A stretch of 64,000 bases of DNA from Diplosphaera chodatii. Its lineage: Eukaryota > Chlorophyta > Trebouxiophyceae > Prasiolales > Stichococcaceae. The position numbers were made by a program, and so were the translations under genes. Of the stretch, positions 55,168 to 64,000 are shown piece after piece. Each line of letters starts with the position of its first letter. The first letter of the stretch is position 1. A model generated the notes under the pieces. The model did no database searches and was not told where the DNA came from. It was given only the letters and a program-made list of their open reading frames with translations. Where the stretch lies: NCBI GenBank assembly GCA_032358165.1, contig JAALGY010000014.1, positions 124,001 to 188,000 on the forward strand. The letters run 5' to 3'.

Positions 55168-57413
55168 TCAGTATGCGCTGCCACCTTCGGACTGCGTCTC
55201 TAGGCCCAGGTCCTCGGCGTTGACAATGCTGGGCGCCGCCTTCGGGATTGCGCTGAACTCGCCGTCCACCCAGGCCAGCACGTCGGGACTGGTGGACACC
55301 GGGCACTTCTTCAGCACGCTCGACACATTGGCCGCTGCCAGCGTCGCCTGCGTGCACAAAAGAGGAGGAGGCCATCTTCAGGCGGCCACAGTGAGGCCAC
55401 TGCAAGCTGTGTCTTGGCGCGATAGTCTGATGCAACCTGTGCCCAACTTCAGCGTGAGGGCATGGCAAGTAGCAACCGCACCATGCCGGCGCGTGTCCAG
55501 AAGGAAGCGGAGGCGATGTGGGGCACCACCACCGCATTCTCGCAGTCGAGCAACCCCGGCTTCGTGTCTGGCTCATCCTCAAACACGTCCAGGCCCACCC
55601 TGCAGAAGACCGATGCCCGTCATTCACAGTGCTGCAATTAGTTCAACACCCAACGCTGATATGATCATGTGTTCATACTGTCAGAAATTGGCACACTGGA
55701 AAACACTGCAGGTCTGCACACATGATAGAGCATGCCAGATCGTCGTTGTGTCGGCCACCAAGCTGTGCACCTGAAGTTGGGGTTGGCCTTGAGGTGCTCC
55801 ACAAGTGCGACCTCGTCGATCACGGGCCCCCGTGCAGCGTTGACCAGCACCGCGTCCTCCTTCATCATCCCCAGCCGCTCCTTGTTGATCAGGTGCTTCG
55901 TCTTCTCGTCCAGCGCGCAGTGCAGGCTGACGACCTGCGGTGCACAGGAGTTGCCAGCCGTCAGGCTGACACCATTGCACGCGGTGATGAGAACCAGTGG
56001 TGGTGCGGTATTTATGGCCTTGAGGTGACAGAACTGTTGAATGTATCGGTGCGACAGTGCAGACCATCAGTCTCACGTCTGACTGCTTCAGCACATCTTC
56101 GACGGTGTCGAGGCGGCGGGCGGAGATGGGCTCCTCGCCATGCGACTCCAGCAGCCGGCTGTACTCCTTGCTATACTCCTCCAGCCGTGAGTTGGGCATC
56201 ACGTCATAGTACACGATGTCGCACTTGTGGCCCTGCGCATGTGCAGTGTGCTGGGTGTGACGAGCGCATGAACTGAACAAAGTCCGCGGGCTGCAGAACA
56301 CTGTTCTGCACCTCACCCGCATGCTGCGTTGCCTGCTTTTCAGGCCGCCGATCCCACTGTTATTGAGCTGGTGCTCACCTCCATCATCATGCGTGCATAT
56401 GCTGTCCCGATCCTGCCAGCACCGATGATGCCCACCGTCTTACGCTGCAGCAGGTTGCCTGTTGCGAAGGGAGCATCATCACGAATGCAGAGTGATTGAT
56501 CAGGTTGAGCAGCGTGAGGAGGCTTTCGTCCTGCATCCTGCACTTACGTGACAGCAATGTTGGACTCACCGACAAACAGGTTCGGCAGCCAGCCCTTGTA
56601 CTGCCCAGCCCGCATGAATTTGTCCCCCTCCACGACTCGCCGTGCCGCTGCAAACGTCAGCGCCAAGGCAAGCTCTGCCGTGGTCTCTGTCAGCACACCT
56701 GTGCATATGTAGCGGGATCTGTGAGGATCACCAATCAGGGTGTTCCAGAAAGGGCTGGGGCACTCGGTGCATGCCGCCATGGCACTCGGAGGGTTTGGCA
56801 TGGAGTGTCACCTGGTGTGTTGCCCACAGCGATGCCCCGCTCTGTTGCAGAGGGCACATCAACGTTGTTGTAGCCTACTGCATAGTTGCTGTACGCTCTG
56901 CCGCCCGCCGCCTTCAGTGGCTCGAAGAGGTCGGCATTCCATCCCTGCGGCATGGTGATCATTCAGCCCCTGGATCAGGGTCTGCGTCAGGAGCAACGAT
57001 CGGCACTGCTGCACCTCTTCGCCACCCACCTCTGTGAGCTGGCCAATGACGCCGTCGCACTTGTCGCCGATCAGCTTCTTGATGTCTTCGTTGCTGAGGA
57101 TGGTCTTTTCCGACGTGCACACCTCCACGCGGCAGTCGCTTGCTGTGAGCAGTTTCAGCCACCGCTCGCCCGGCAGATTCTTTGTTACCAGGACCCGCTT
57201 CTGACCACCCTCATTGTGCACCTGATCGACACGAACGACGGACATCAAGTCGCTGCATGCATGCGGCACACAAACACACTTGATCAAGGTACAGCAGCAC
57301 ACCTGAACGGGCAGATCGCCGGCTTCCGAAGCCATAGCACGGATGCCGGCGCACAGGCGAACCGGTGCTGCCTTGCTGCGGAGTCCGAGCAGAGCACTCC
57401 GCAGGAGGGCCAT
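55168..57413 (-). CDS. HPR1: Hydroxypyruvate reductase (glycerate dehydrogenase), mitochondrial type
   Basis: The start is the ATG at 57413 (MALLRSALLGLRSKAAPVRL, a mitochondrial-looking presequence) and the stop the TGA at 55168-55170. Catalytic-domain exons give KRVLVTKNLPGERWLKLLTA, SNEDIKKLIGDKCDGVIGQL, SNYAVGYNNVDVPSATERGI, AVGNTPG and TAELALALTFAAARRVVEGD. The NAD fold is KTVGIIGAGRIGTAYARMMM and CDIVYYDVMPNSRLEEY. Catalytic residues are Arg in VLVNAARGPVIDEVALVEHL, Glu in GLDVFEDEPDTKPGLLDCEN and His in VVVPHIASASFW. It reduces hydroxypyruvate to glycerate with NAD(P)H in photorespiration. The C-terminus reads ETQSEGGSAY, so the SKL-type peroxisomal signal of land-plant HPR1 is missing. 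This fits the mitochondrial photorespiratory route of chlorophytes. Confidence 0.9.
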
Positions 57414-58089
57414 CACCTGGCGACCTGCCCTCTAAGCTGCTTGATCTGCTTTCAACGACTGTGGGGATGATCAGGTGTTTGATGTGTGTTTGATGTAAGG
57501 GCAAAACACCAATGTGGGTACACTATAACGCGACACAAGTTGCAAGCAGGAGGTGTGCACTTGGCGTGAGCCCTGATCTCAACCAATCGTTTCGGGACTC
57601 GATTAGAGGGAAGGTGGATGGCAGAGGTAGGTACGACAATTTACAGCAGAGATAACACGAAACACAAGGACATGACCCATGTCTTGACTGAAACGTTGAT
57701 ACCTGTTGTCAGTGTGTGCCTGACTGTGTGCAGATAGCGGTTCTCAAGCCACGCTGGGTGCGTGGCACACAGGACGTGCAACTGTCAGCTGTGTTTGCGG
57801 TGCAAAGAATGGTGCGGTCCAGCATCTGCAGACCCTGCCTTTGCAACTCTGATTCTGACCGTGCTCCCCCAAATTCAAAGGTCTACTTGGTTGTCAGCTC
57901 CCGGCCGCGGATGGACTTGGCAGTGGACTGCATTGGCATGAAGAACATGAGCGTTCATGTTGCAGTACAGAAATGCTGGCAGCCGTCAGATGCAGGCAGA
58001 AGCTGTGTTACGTCAAACGCCTGCTCACATAGCATATACATGGACGCAGGTGTGCATGGCGTGCAGCTGTACAGCATAGGAGGATGTTC
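57414..58089. other. Intergenic region between HPR and SGAT genes
   Basis: 676 bp separate the HPR start from the SGAT stop; both genes are on the minus strand. A TTACA at about 57645 may end the SGAT transcript, and the rest probably holds the HPR promoter. A + strand open frame at 57716-58159 looks non-coding. Confidence 0.45.
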
Positions 58090-60460
58090 TCAGCTCAGGT
58101 TCACCTGCCAGTACTTGACGGCCTCCCCGACACCTGCGCCGGGTGTGAAGTTGGTGTAGCCGGCATCGATCAGCGCCATCTCTGCACCCGCAATCGCGCC
58201 CAGCATCATCACCTCGTCGCTGTTGCCCAGGTGTCCGATACGGAACACCTTGCCTGCGACCTGTGCGCGTCGCAAACGTGAATGATCAGCCGGGTGTGAG
58301 CTGGCTCCTGGCTGACATGACAGCACAGGTTTCTTAACAGCAAAAGCATTGCGTATGTAACTTCCTTCCAAAAAGTACCTTGGCAAGGCCGACGCCCAGT
58401 GACAGGTTGTATCGCGAGTATGCGCTGACCACGATGTCGTCGGCGTTGACCGAGGATGGCACCTCTACCACCGTCAGGCTGTCGCTCTTCCACCGGTCCT
58501 CTTTGCACAGCAGCTCCAGTCCCCAGCCGGCGACGGCGCGGCGGGTGCCCTCTGCCAGCCTACAGTTCCATATGCCAGACAGGTTTCCACTCACATGCGG
58601 GTAGCCCCAAGGACCGGCCATGCTCATTCTGCAGATGCTGAGCTGCTGCTGCAGTCAATACGCTAATACGGGGCCCTGCAGCACCCCAGTGTGGCTCACC
58701 GTTCGTGGCGTGCCACGACCTGCGCAATGCCCTCGTCTTTTAGGAGGTCCAGTGACTCCCGGAGGCCAAAGAGCAGTGGGATGGATGGGGTGTAGGGCAC
58801 GCCCCCCGACGCATTCTGGCCCAGCTGCCAGTCCCAGTCAAAGTACTTGCGCAGCATCTTGGCGCCCTTGCGTGCAGCCAGCGCCTGCATTGGAAACATG
58901 CACACAGTGATGCGCACGCATCCAGCCTTGGCCAGTTGCAACTTAGTTGCAGAATACTCCTCTTCATGTTGCACAGCAGACAGCAGAGATATGTAGTGTC
59001 TGGGCTATACGCACCTTCTCTGATGCTGCCATGACTCCGAGGCCTGTTGGCAACGAGAGCGCCTTCTGGGAGCCGGTGACAGCGACGTCCACTCGCCACT
59101 TGTCCATCTCGAATGGCAGCGCGCCGATCGACGACACACCATCGACCTGCAGGCATCAGCAAGGGTGAACATCCCCCCACATCCCACCACATTGGGGCTG
59201 TATCTGATCATCAACTCAACTTGGCATGGTCCCACGGTCTCACCAGCAGCAGGGCGTCTGAGCCCGCATCATCCATGGTTTGCCGGATGCGTGGGATGTC
59301 GCTGGTGACGCCCGTGGCAGTCTCGTTGTGTACCACGGCAACTGCCTTGATGTCTGGGTCTGCCTACGTGTGCATCACAAGGAGACAACGTTTCGAAACG
59401 GTCTCGGTGCTTGGTTCATCACCTTCCAGAGAGTAGATGGTCAATGTGCCCACTGTGCACGCATGATGACTGACAAACCCAGAACCGCACCTTGAGAGCC
59501 TGTGCCAGCTTCTCCTCGTTGGCACCCTCGCCCCACCGTGAGTCGATCACCTTCACTTCCAGGCCCAGCTCCTCCATCATGTCCACCTGCACATCCACCA
59601 CATGCATGGTCAATCAAGGGTGCCACATGATGCGCAGCACGCTGGTCCAGAGTCACTGTAGAGCCATGCACGGCCATCATGTCCCTACTGCAACGTGCAC
59701 GTACCCAGAGCTTGGAGAACATGCCGTAGCGGAAGGTGACGACTTTGTCGCCTGGTGACAGCGTGTTCTGCAGCGCTGACTCCCAGCAGCCGGTGCCCGT
59801 GCCAGGGAAGATGAACGGCGTGATCTTCGAGCTCGGCGCCACGTCGGACGTGTTGAAGATGACCTTTACGTCCTCAAGGATCTTGATGAAGAAGTCGGCG
59901 AACCAGGGGTCCCGGTGGTTCAGCGACGGCACCGCCATCGCCCGCTGGACGCGGTCGTGGATGTTGACAGGGCCTGCGATCCCCGGGCAATGTGAGATGT
60001 TTGCACATGCTGCCATGTCTCCTTGGCCTCTGCTGGCGTTGTGCATGGCACGAAGTGCTGCAACAACGGATGGAACCACTGTTGAAAGATCTCACCCGGC
60101 ACGAACAAGTGGTTGCGCCCCGGCGGGACATACTTGAAGTCTGCCGAGCCAGCGTATGTCACCGCTGTCCTGAGCTGCGAGCTGCTGCTGCAGCCCTCCT
60201 GCACGCGAGAGCACAGCGTGTGCTGAATGCTGCTCCAGCTCCTCTAAGCGATCTGTAGCCCCATGCAGTGCGATCGGCATGCGATACCGCATATGACGAT
60301 CGTGCACCATGCAAGACCTGCAAACCTGTTTGCCGACACGGCGCACCTGCACGCTGGTGAGCTGTGCGGCGCTGCATCCGCAGGCTTCGCCGTTGCTCAA
60401 CCCGGCTCTGGCGAACAGGCTCAACAGGGCCCCACGGCGGCCTGCCGCCTGTCGAAGCAT
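58090..60460 (-). CDS. SGAT: Serine:glyoxylate aminotransferase (alanine:glyoxylate aminotransferase family)
   Basis: The start is the ATG at 60460 with an Arg/Ala-rich presequence (MLRQAAGRRGALLSLFARAG). The mature enzyme begins ADFKYVPPGRNHLFVPG. Conserved exons follow: NIHDRVQRAMAVPSLNHRDP, ITPFIFPGTGTGCWESALQN, GDKVVTFRYGMFSKLW, VDMMEELGLEVKVIDSRWGE, AVVHNETATGVTSDIPRIRQ, VDGVSSIGALPFEMDKWRVD, VAVTGSQKALSLPTGLGVMA (PLP-binding Lys in GSQKAL), QNASGGVPYTPSIPLLFGLR and GKVFRIGHLGNSDEVMMLGA. It ends VKYWQVNLS (stop 58090-58092). It transfers the amino group of serine to glyoxylate, giving glycine and the hydroxypyruvate used by the neighbouring reductase. Land-plant enzymes end in SRI (peroxisome); this one does not. 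It is head-to-head with the glycolate dehydrogenase-like gene. Confidence 0.92.
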
Positions 60461-60553
60461 CGCGGGGATGTTGATGCTAAGACGGGGGTGTGCGCCTGCG
60501 CTGCTGTGCTGTATGGACGGGCACGAGTACCGTAGATCACCCAGGCTTCGCGA

Positions 60554-60578
60554 GTGGCCAGAACCTCATCGAGGCCAC
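60554..60578. promoter_or_regulatory. Inverted repeat GTGGCC-n13-GGCCAC
   Basis: Perfect 6-bp arms with a 13-nt spacer in the middle of the SGAT/glycolate dehydrogenase intergenic region. It could be a dimeric factor site; chance occurrence is possible at this GC content. Confidence 0.4.
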
Positions 60579-60638
60579 GTAGTGCTGATCCCTTATCACG
60601 CCCCCTGTGCTTCCTAAACATCCTGAGGCGCAGAGATT

Positions 60639-60664
60639 GGCGTTCCTCAGCGCTCTGGAACGCC
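60639..60664. promoter_or_regulatory. Inverted repeat GGCGTTCC-n10-GGAACGCC
   Basis: Perfect 8-bp arms with a 10-nt spacer (one helical turn between the arms), ending 39 nt before the + strand ATG. A third GCGTTC half-site follows at about 60671. It is the best candidate operator-like element in the window. Confidence 0.45.
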
Positions 60665-60703
60665 CTCAAAGCGTTCTCCAGCAGGTCCGGCACAACTGCA
60701 ACC

Positions 60704-63700
60704 ATGGGCCGTCGTGGACTAGCTCGCCTCGCACGGCGCTCCGCGGTCCTGTTTGGCAGCGGCACTGCCAACGTGGTCGCCGGTGAGCAACAGCCGCTGG
60801 TGCGGCTTGCCCACTCTGGGCTTCTCGCCTCCAGAGGCTCTAGCATCCGCAGCGCAGTCGACAGGAGCACCCCTGCCACGCGCGACGCCCTGTCAGCGCC
60901 GCGGTCGCTGGTGTCAGCCCTTCCAGCACGGCAGGAGGAACTGTCAGATGAGGAGACCATCAGGGTTGTCCCCAGCTCGGGCTCTTCGCCAGAGATCATC
61001 ACAGACCATGTTGGTGCCATCAGCATGCTCTGCGACGACGGCAGCGCAGAGGTGCGGGGCAAACGTGCTCGTTGTGCCCAAGAGATGCACGCGTATCTCG
61101 GCTGCAAAACTTCCTCCGGAACATGCATTGCGCTCGAGGTGGCAGTCATCGTCCCGTTTCAGCTACACATCGTGCAAGGGCCTGGTACTACGCACCACTC
61201 CGTGTCAATACTTGACATGTGCAGTGGGTGCGCGCCACCTTCACAAATATCCCACACGTTTGCTGCAGGTCACCTCCGTGTGGCAGAACAAGGACGGCAA
61301 GCGCATCGAGGACGGCCGCTACGCAGCCTTCAGCGAGGCCATCAGCCCCTTCATCCCCAAGGAGCGGCAGTTCACGGACCCTGTGCGCACCTTTGCGTAC
61401 GGCACGGACGCCAGCTTCTACCGCCTGAACCCCAAGCTGGTGGTCAAGGTGCACAGCGAGCAGGAGGTGGCGCGCATCCTGCCCATCGCGCGGAAGATGC
61501 AGGTGCCCGTCACCTTCCGGGCCGCGGGCACCAGCCTGTCGGGCCAGGCCATCACCGACAGCGTCCTGCTGAAGCTCAGCCACACCGGCAAGAACTTCCG
61601 CAACTACACCATCCACGTGAGTCCACGTTGCCATTCGCACCTTTCTGACTTTGGCATTTGGCCATGTCGTGTAACCTGCACGATTTCGGGCGCTGACAAC
61701 TGTGTGGAGCTGCTGGGCAACGTCCCTCCACCCCCCTGGCCTGTGGAGGGCCTGTGTCCGACATGCATTGCTGCCCACTGCAGGGTGATGGCAGCCAGAT
61801 CACGGTCGAGCCTGGACTAATCGGTGGCGAGATCAACCGCATCCTTGCAGCTCACAAGAACAAGCACAACCACCCTGTTCAGTACAAGATCGGGCCTGAC
61901 CCATCATCCATCGACAGCTGCATGGTGCGACTACCGGAGCAGGCTGTGCTCCAATGGTCTGCTGGACGTGCAGGTGTCCAGCACTTGCTCCGCTGCGATC
62001 TGCTCTGTTTTTGCTTGCCGTCACCAAATTGTTGTCTGTGTGATGCAGGTCGGTGGCATGGTGTCCAACAACTCCTCTGGCATGTGCTGCGGCGTTAGCC
62101 AGAACACGTACCACACGCTCAAGGACATGCGAGTCGTATTTGTCGATGGCACCGTCCTCGACACCGCTGACGCGGACTCGCGCGCTGCATTCCTGGAGGT
62201 AAGCAAGCTTACACAGGCTATACGTTGCATGCTTTGCACGATGCCTATGCTGTCACGCCTCGACGTCCTGGGGTTGCCCATGACAACCTTGTGATTACCA
62301 GCCAGCTGAAGTCGTGTTTCATTCCCTCCTGGCAGTCGCACAAGGAGCTGTGCGATGGCGTGGTCGCCCTGGCCACCGAGGTGCAGTCAGACCAGCTGCT
62401 GACCAACCTCATCCGCCGCAAGTTCGCCATCAAGTGCACCACAGGTGCGCTGCTTCATTTTTGTCTGGGTTCACATGGGGTGCTGACTGCCGCTGCAGAA
62501 GATGTACCAGGTTGTTCGTGCTGATCGGTCGCATCTCATACTGCAACTGTCCTCACCTTGTCAGCATGCATACAGGCTACTCGCTCAATGCACTGGTTGA
62601 CTTCCCAACGAGCGACCCAATCGAGATCATCAAGCGGCTGATGATCGGCAGCGAGGGCACTTTCGGCTTTGTGGCACAGGCAACCTACAACACTGTGCCC
62701 GAGTGGCCCAACAAGGTGTGGAAGGGTGGCTTGCAAGAGCAGAGCCAAGTTTACTGGCAGCTGGGTTACCTGGTCTGCTGGTGTTTTCATTGAGAACCTA
62801 TCCATCGAGGGTATGTCGACTGACTCTGCTTTTTCTTCTGTGCAGTCGTCTGCATTTGTGATGTTCCCAGATGTCCACTCAGCCTGCGCCGCAGCATCCG
62901 TGCTGCGCGACAACACTGCAGTGGACGCTGTGGAGATGTTCGACCGTGCTGCCCTCAGGTACACTGAGATACTGCAGGTTTCTTGCAAGAATCAGCCATC
63001 CGATGGCAGTGCTGGTCGTGCGCATGCGTATGGCAACAATCTGAACCCTTCTGACTTGTGTATGCACATTATTCAGGGAGTGCGAGATTGATGAGGACCT
63101 GAAGCGCCTGGTGCCAGACATGAAGGATGCTGGCCCCACCGCAGCTGCGCTGCTCATCGAGTGCCGTGCCAATGGTCCTGAGGGTCTCAAGGTCGGTCTA
63201 TCCTGAGCTCGGCATCCAAACACTGTGGTGCATCCGCTGTTGTTTACATTACTGTGTTACTTGGGTGGCGATCAGTCTTCCCTGAGACCTGAGACCTGTT
63301 GGAAGGTGCGTTCACAACCTTGGTGTTCTCACATGTAGGCTCGCATCAACGAGGTCAACAGTGCTCTGAACGACAGCGGCCTGCCTTTTGGAGCTCACTC
63401 AGACCAGCAAAAGGGCCTGGACAACTACCCCTTCCGCAAGGACGATGCCGAGTCCAAGGTCTTCTGGGACGTGCGGAAGGGCCTCATCCCAATCGTTGGC
63501 GGCGGTCGCGAGGCTGGTGAGTGTCGACAACGAAGTGTCTTGCGCACAGCTGCGTGTGTCAGCGCAGCATGGGAACCACCTGCTTCGATGTCCTTGTAAG
63601 CAGCAATGACGACCTCTGGGCAGCTGCTCCGATGCATGCGATGACATGTGTGAGTATGCAGTGCAGCACCTTAATGCAATGTTACCCTGCAATGCAGGCA

Positions 63701-64000
63701 CATCCTTCCTGATTGAGGATGTGGCGTGCCCTGTGGACAAGCTGGCAGCCATGACGACGGACCTGGTGGAGATGTTCGAGAAGTATGGGTACAAGGACGC
63801 ATCCTGCTTCGGCCACGCGCTCGAGGGCAACCTGCACCTGGTGTTCTCACAGGTGTGCGCCCGCGCTGAGCCGCAGCGTAACATCTGCTCACTGAACTCA
63901 CTGCATGGCCCTCAAAATGATGTCATGTTGCATCAGTCCCTTTGCTCAAGTGCGTCTGCGATTCGAGCGGCATTGGCGCTGCAGGGTTTCCGCACCCCAG
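60704..64000 (+). CDS. GYD1: Glycolate dehydrogenase-like FAD-linked oxidase (GYD1 / D-lactate dehydrogenase family), 3' partial
   Basis: The start is the ATG at 60704 with a basic presequence (MGRRGLARLARRSAVLFGSG). The FAD (PCMH) domain follows: WQNKDGKRIEDGRYAAFSEA, RTFAYGTDASFYRLNPKLVV, PVTFRAAGTSLSGQAITDSV, GDGSQITVEPGLIGGEINRI, QYKIGPDPSSIDSC and VGGMVSNNSSGMCCGVSQNT. The FAD-oxidase C-terminal domain starts around LNALVDFPTSDPIEIIKRLM and IGSEGTFGFVAQATYNTVPE. It continues through LPFGAHSDQQKGLDNYPFRK, VFWDVRKGLIPIVGGGREAG and CFGHALEGNLHLVFSQ, to GFRTP at the window end. The Fe-S half expected of this family lies beyond 64000. In chlorophytes GYD1 is mitochondrial and oxidises glycolate to glyoxylate. 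D-lactate dehydrogenase is the alternative, but the two photorespiratory neighbours favour glycolate. Confidence 0.82.

Larger units (their letters stand above)
60461..60703. promoter_or_regulatory. Shared divergent promoter of SGAT and glycolate dehydrogenase genes
   Basis: Only 243 bp lie between the two start codons, so both core promoters and 5' UTRs must fit here. Two perfect inverted repeats are present: GTGGCC/GGCCAC (60554-60578) and GGCGTTCC/GGAACGCC (60639-60664). A further half-site GCGTTC lies at about 60671. No TATA box is obvious. Joint CO2- or light-dependent control is an inference from the paired enzymes. Confidence 0.65.

Noticed and set aside
1..64000. CRISPR array, insertion sequence, prophage or transposon
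   Set aside because: No spaced repeat array, terminal inverted repeats with a transposase, or reverse transcriptase was seen. The only repeats are short tandem duplications and triplet runs.

Overview
This is nuclear DNA from a green alga (Chlorophyta, most likely trebouxiophyte- or chlorophycean-like). Genes lie on both strands and are split by many short GT-AG introns. The DNA is GC-rich, with frequent CAG/CTG (polyglutamine) tracts. The gene content is plant-type: a CPL-type CTD phosphatase, a GBF-interacting-protein-like factor, DEX1, a plastid lipase, a DOMON/cytochrome b561 protein and a set of photorespiratory enzymes. Nothing bacterial or viral was seen. Gene models were built by hand from splice signals and protein-family resemblance, so outer limits are firmer than every internal exon edge.

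Layout. 1-1863 (+): 3' end of an oxysterol-binding-protein-related gene. 2286-3221 (-): EF-hand protein of the CIB/calcineurin-B type. 3494-5230 (-): lipoyl-domain plus E3-binding-domain protein of the pyruvate dehydrogenase E2/protein X family that lacks the catalytic core. 5647-6442 (+): weakly supported unknown. 7253-16286 (+): long CPL-like phosphatase with dsRNA-binding C-terminus. 16696-21665 (-): GIP1-like Q/G/Y-rich protein. 22217-23642 (+): unknown coiled-coil protein. 24714-28756 (+): double-DOMON cytochrome b561. 29548-33680 (-): PLIP-type plastid lipase. 34008-36454 (-): WRAP53/TCAB1 WD40 protein. 36843-42653 (+): DEX1. 42833-43627 (-): FYV7/TAP26-type rRNA-processing protein. 43992-47154 (+): probable mitochondrial protein, perhaps mS35-like. 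47496-48283 (+): organellar ribosomal protein bTHX. 48683-49198 (+): small four-exon protein. 49228-51316 (+): plastid-targeted protein starting only 29 nt after the previous stop. 51412-52500 (-): unknown. 52810-54785 (+): ARM-repeat protein.

The most striking part is 55168-64000. Hydroxypyruvate reductase (-), serine:glyoxylate aminotransferase (-) and a glycolate-dehydrogenase-like FAD enzyme (+, cut by the window end) lie side by side. Together they would turn glycolate into glyoxylate, use glyoxylate with serine to make glycine and hydroxypyruvate, and reduce hydroxypyruvate to glycerate. All three begin with mitochondrial-looking presequences. The last two genes are divergent and share a 243-bp intergenic region holding two inverted repeats. 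This looks like a nuclear photorespiration gene cluster.
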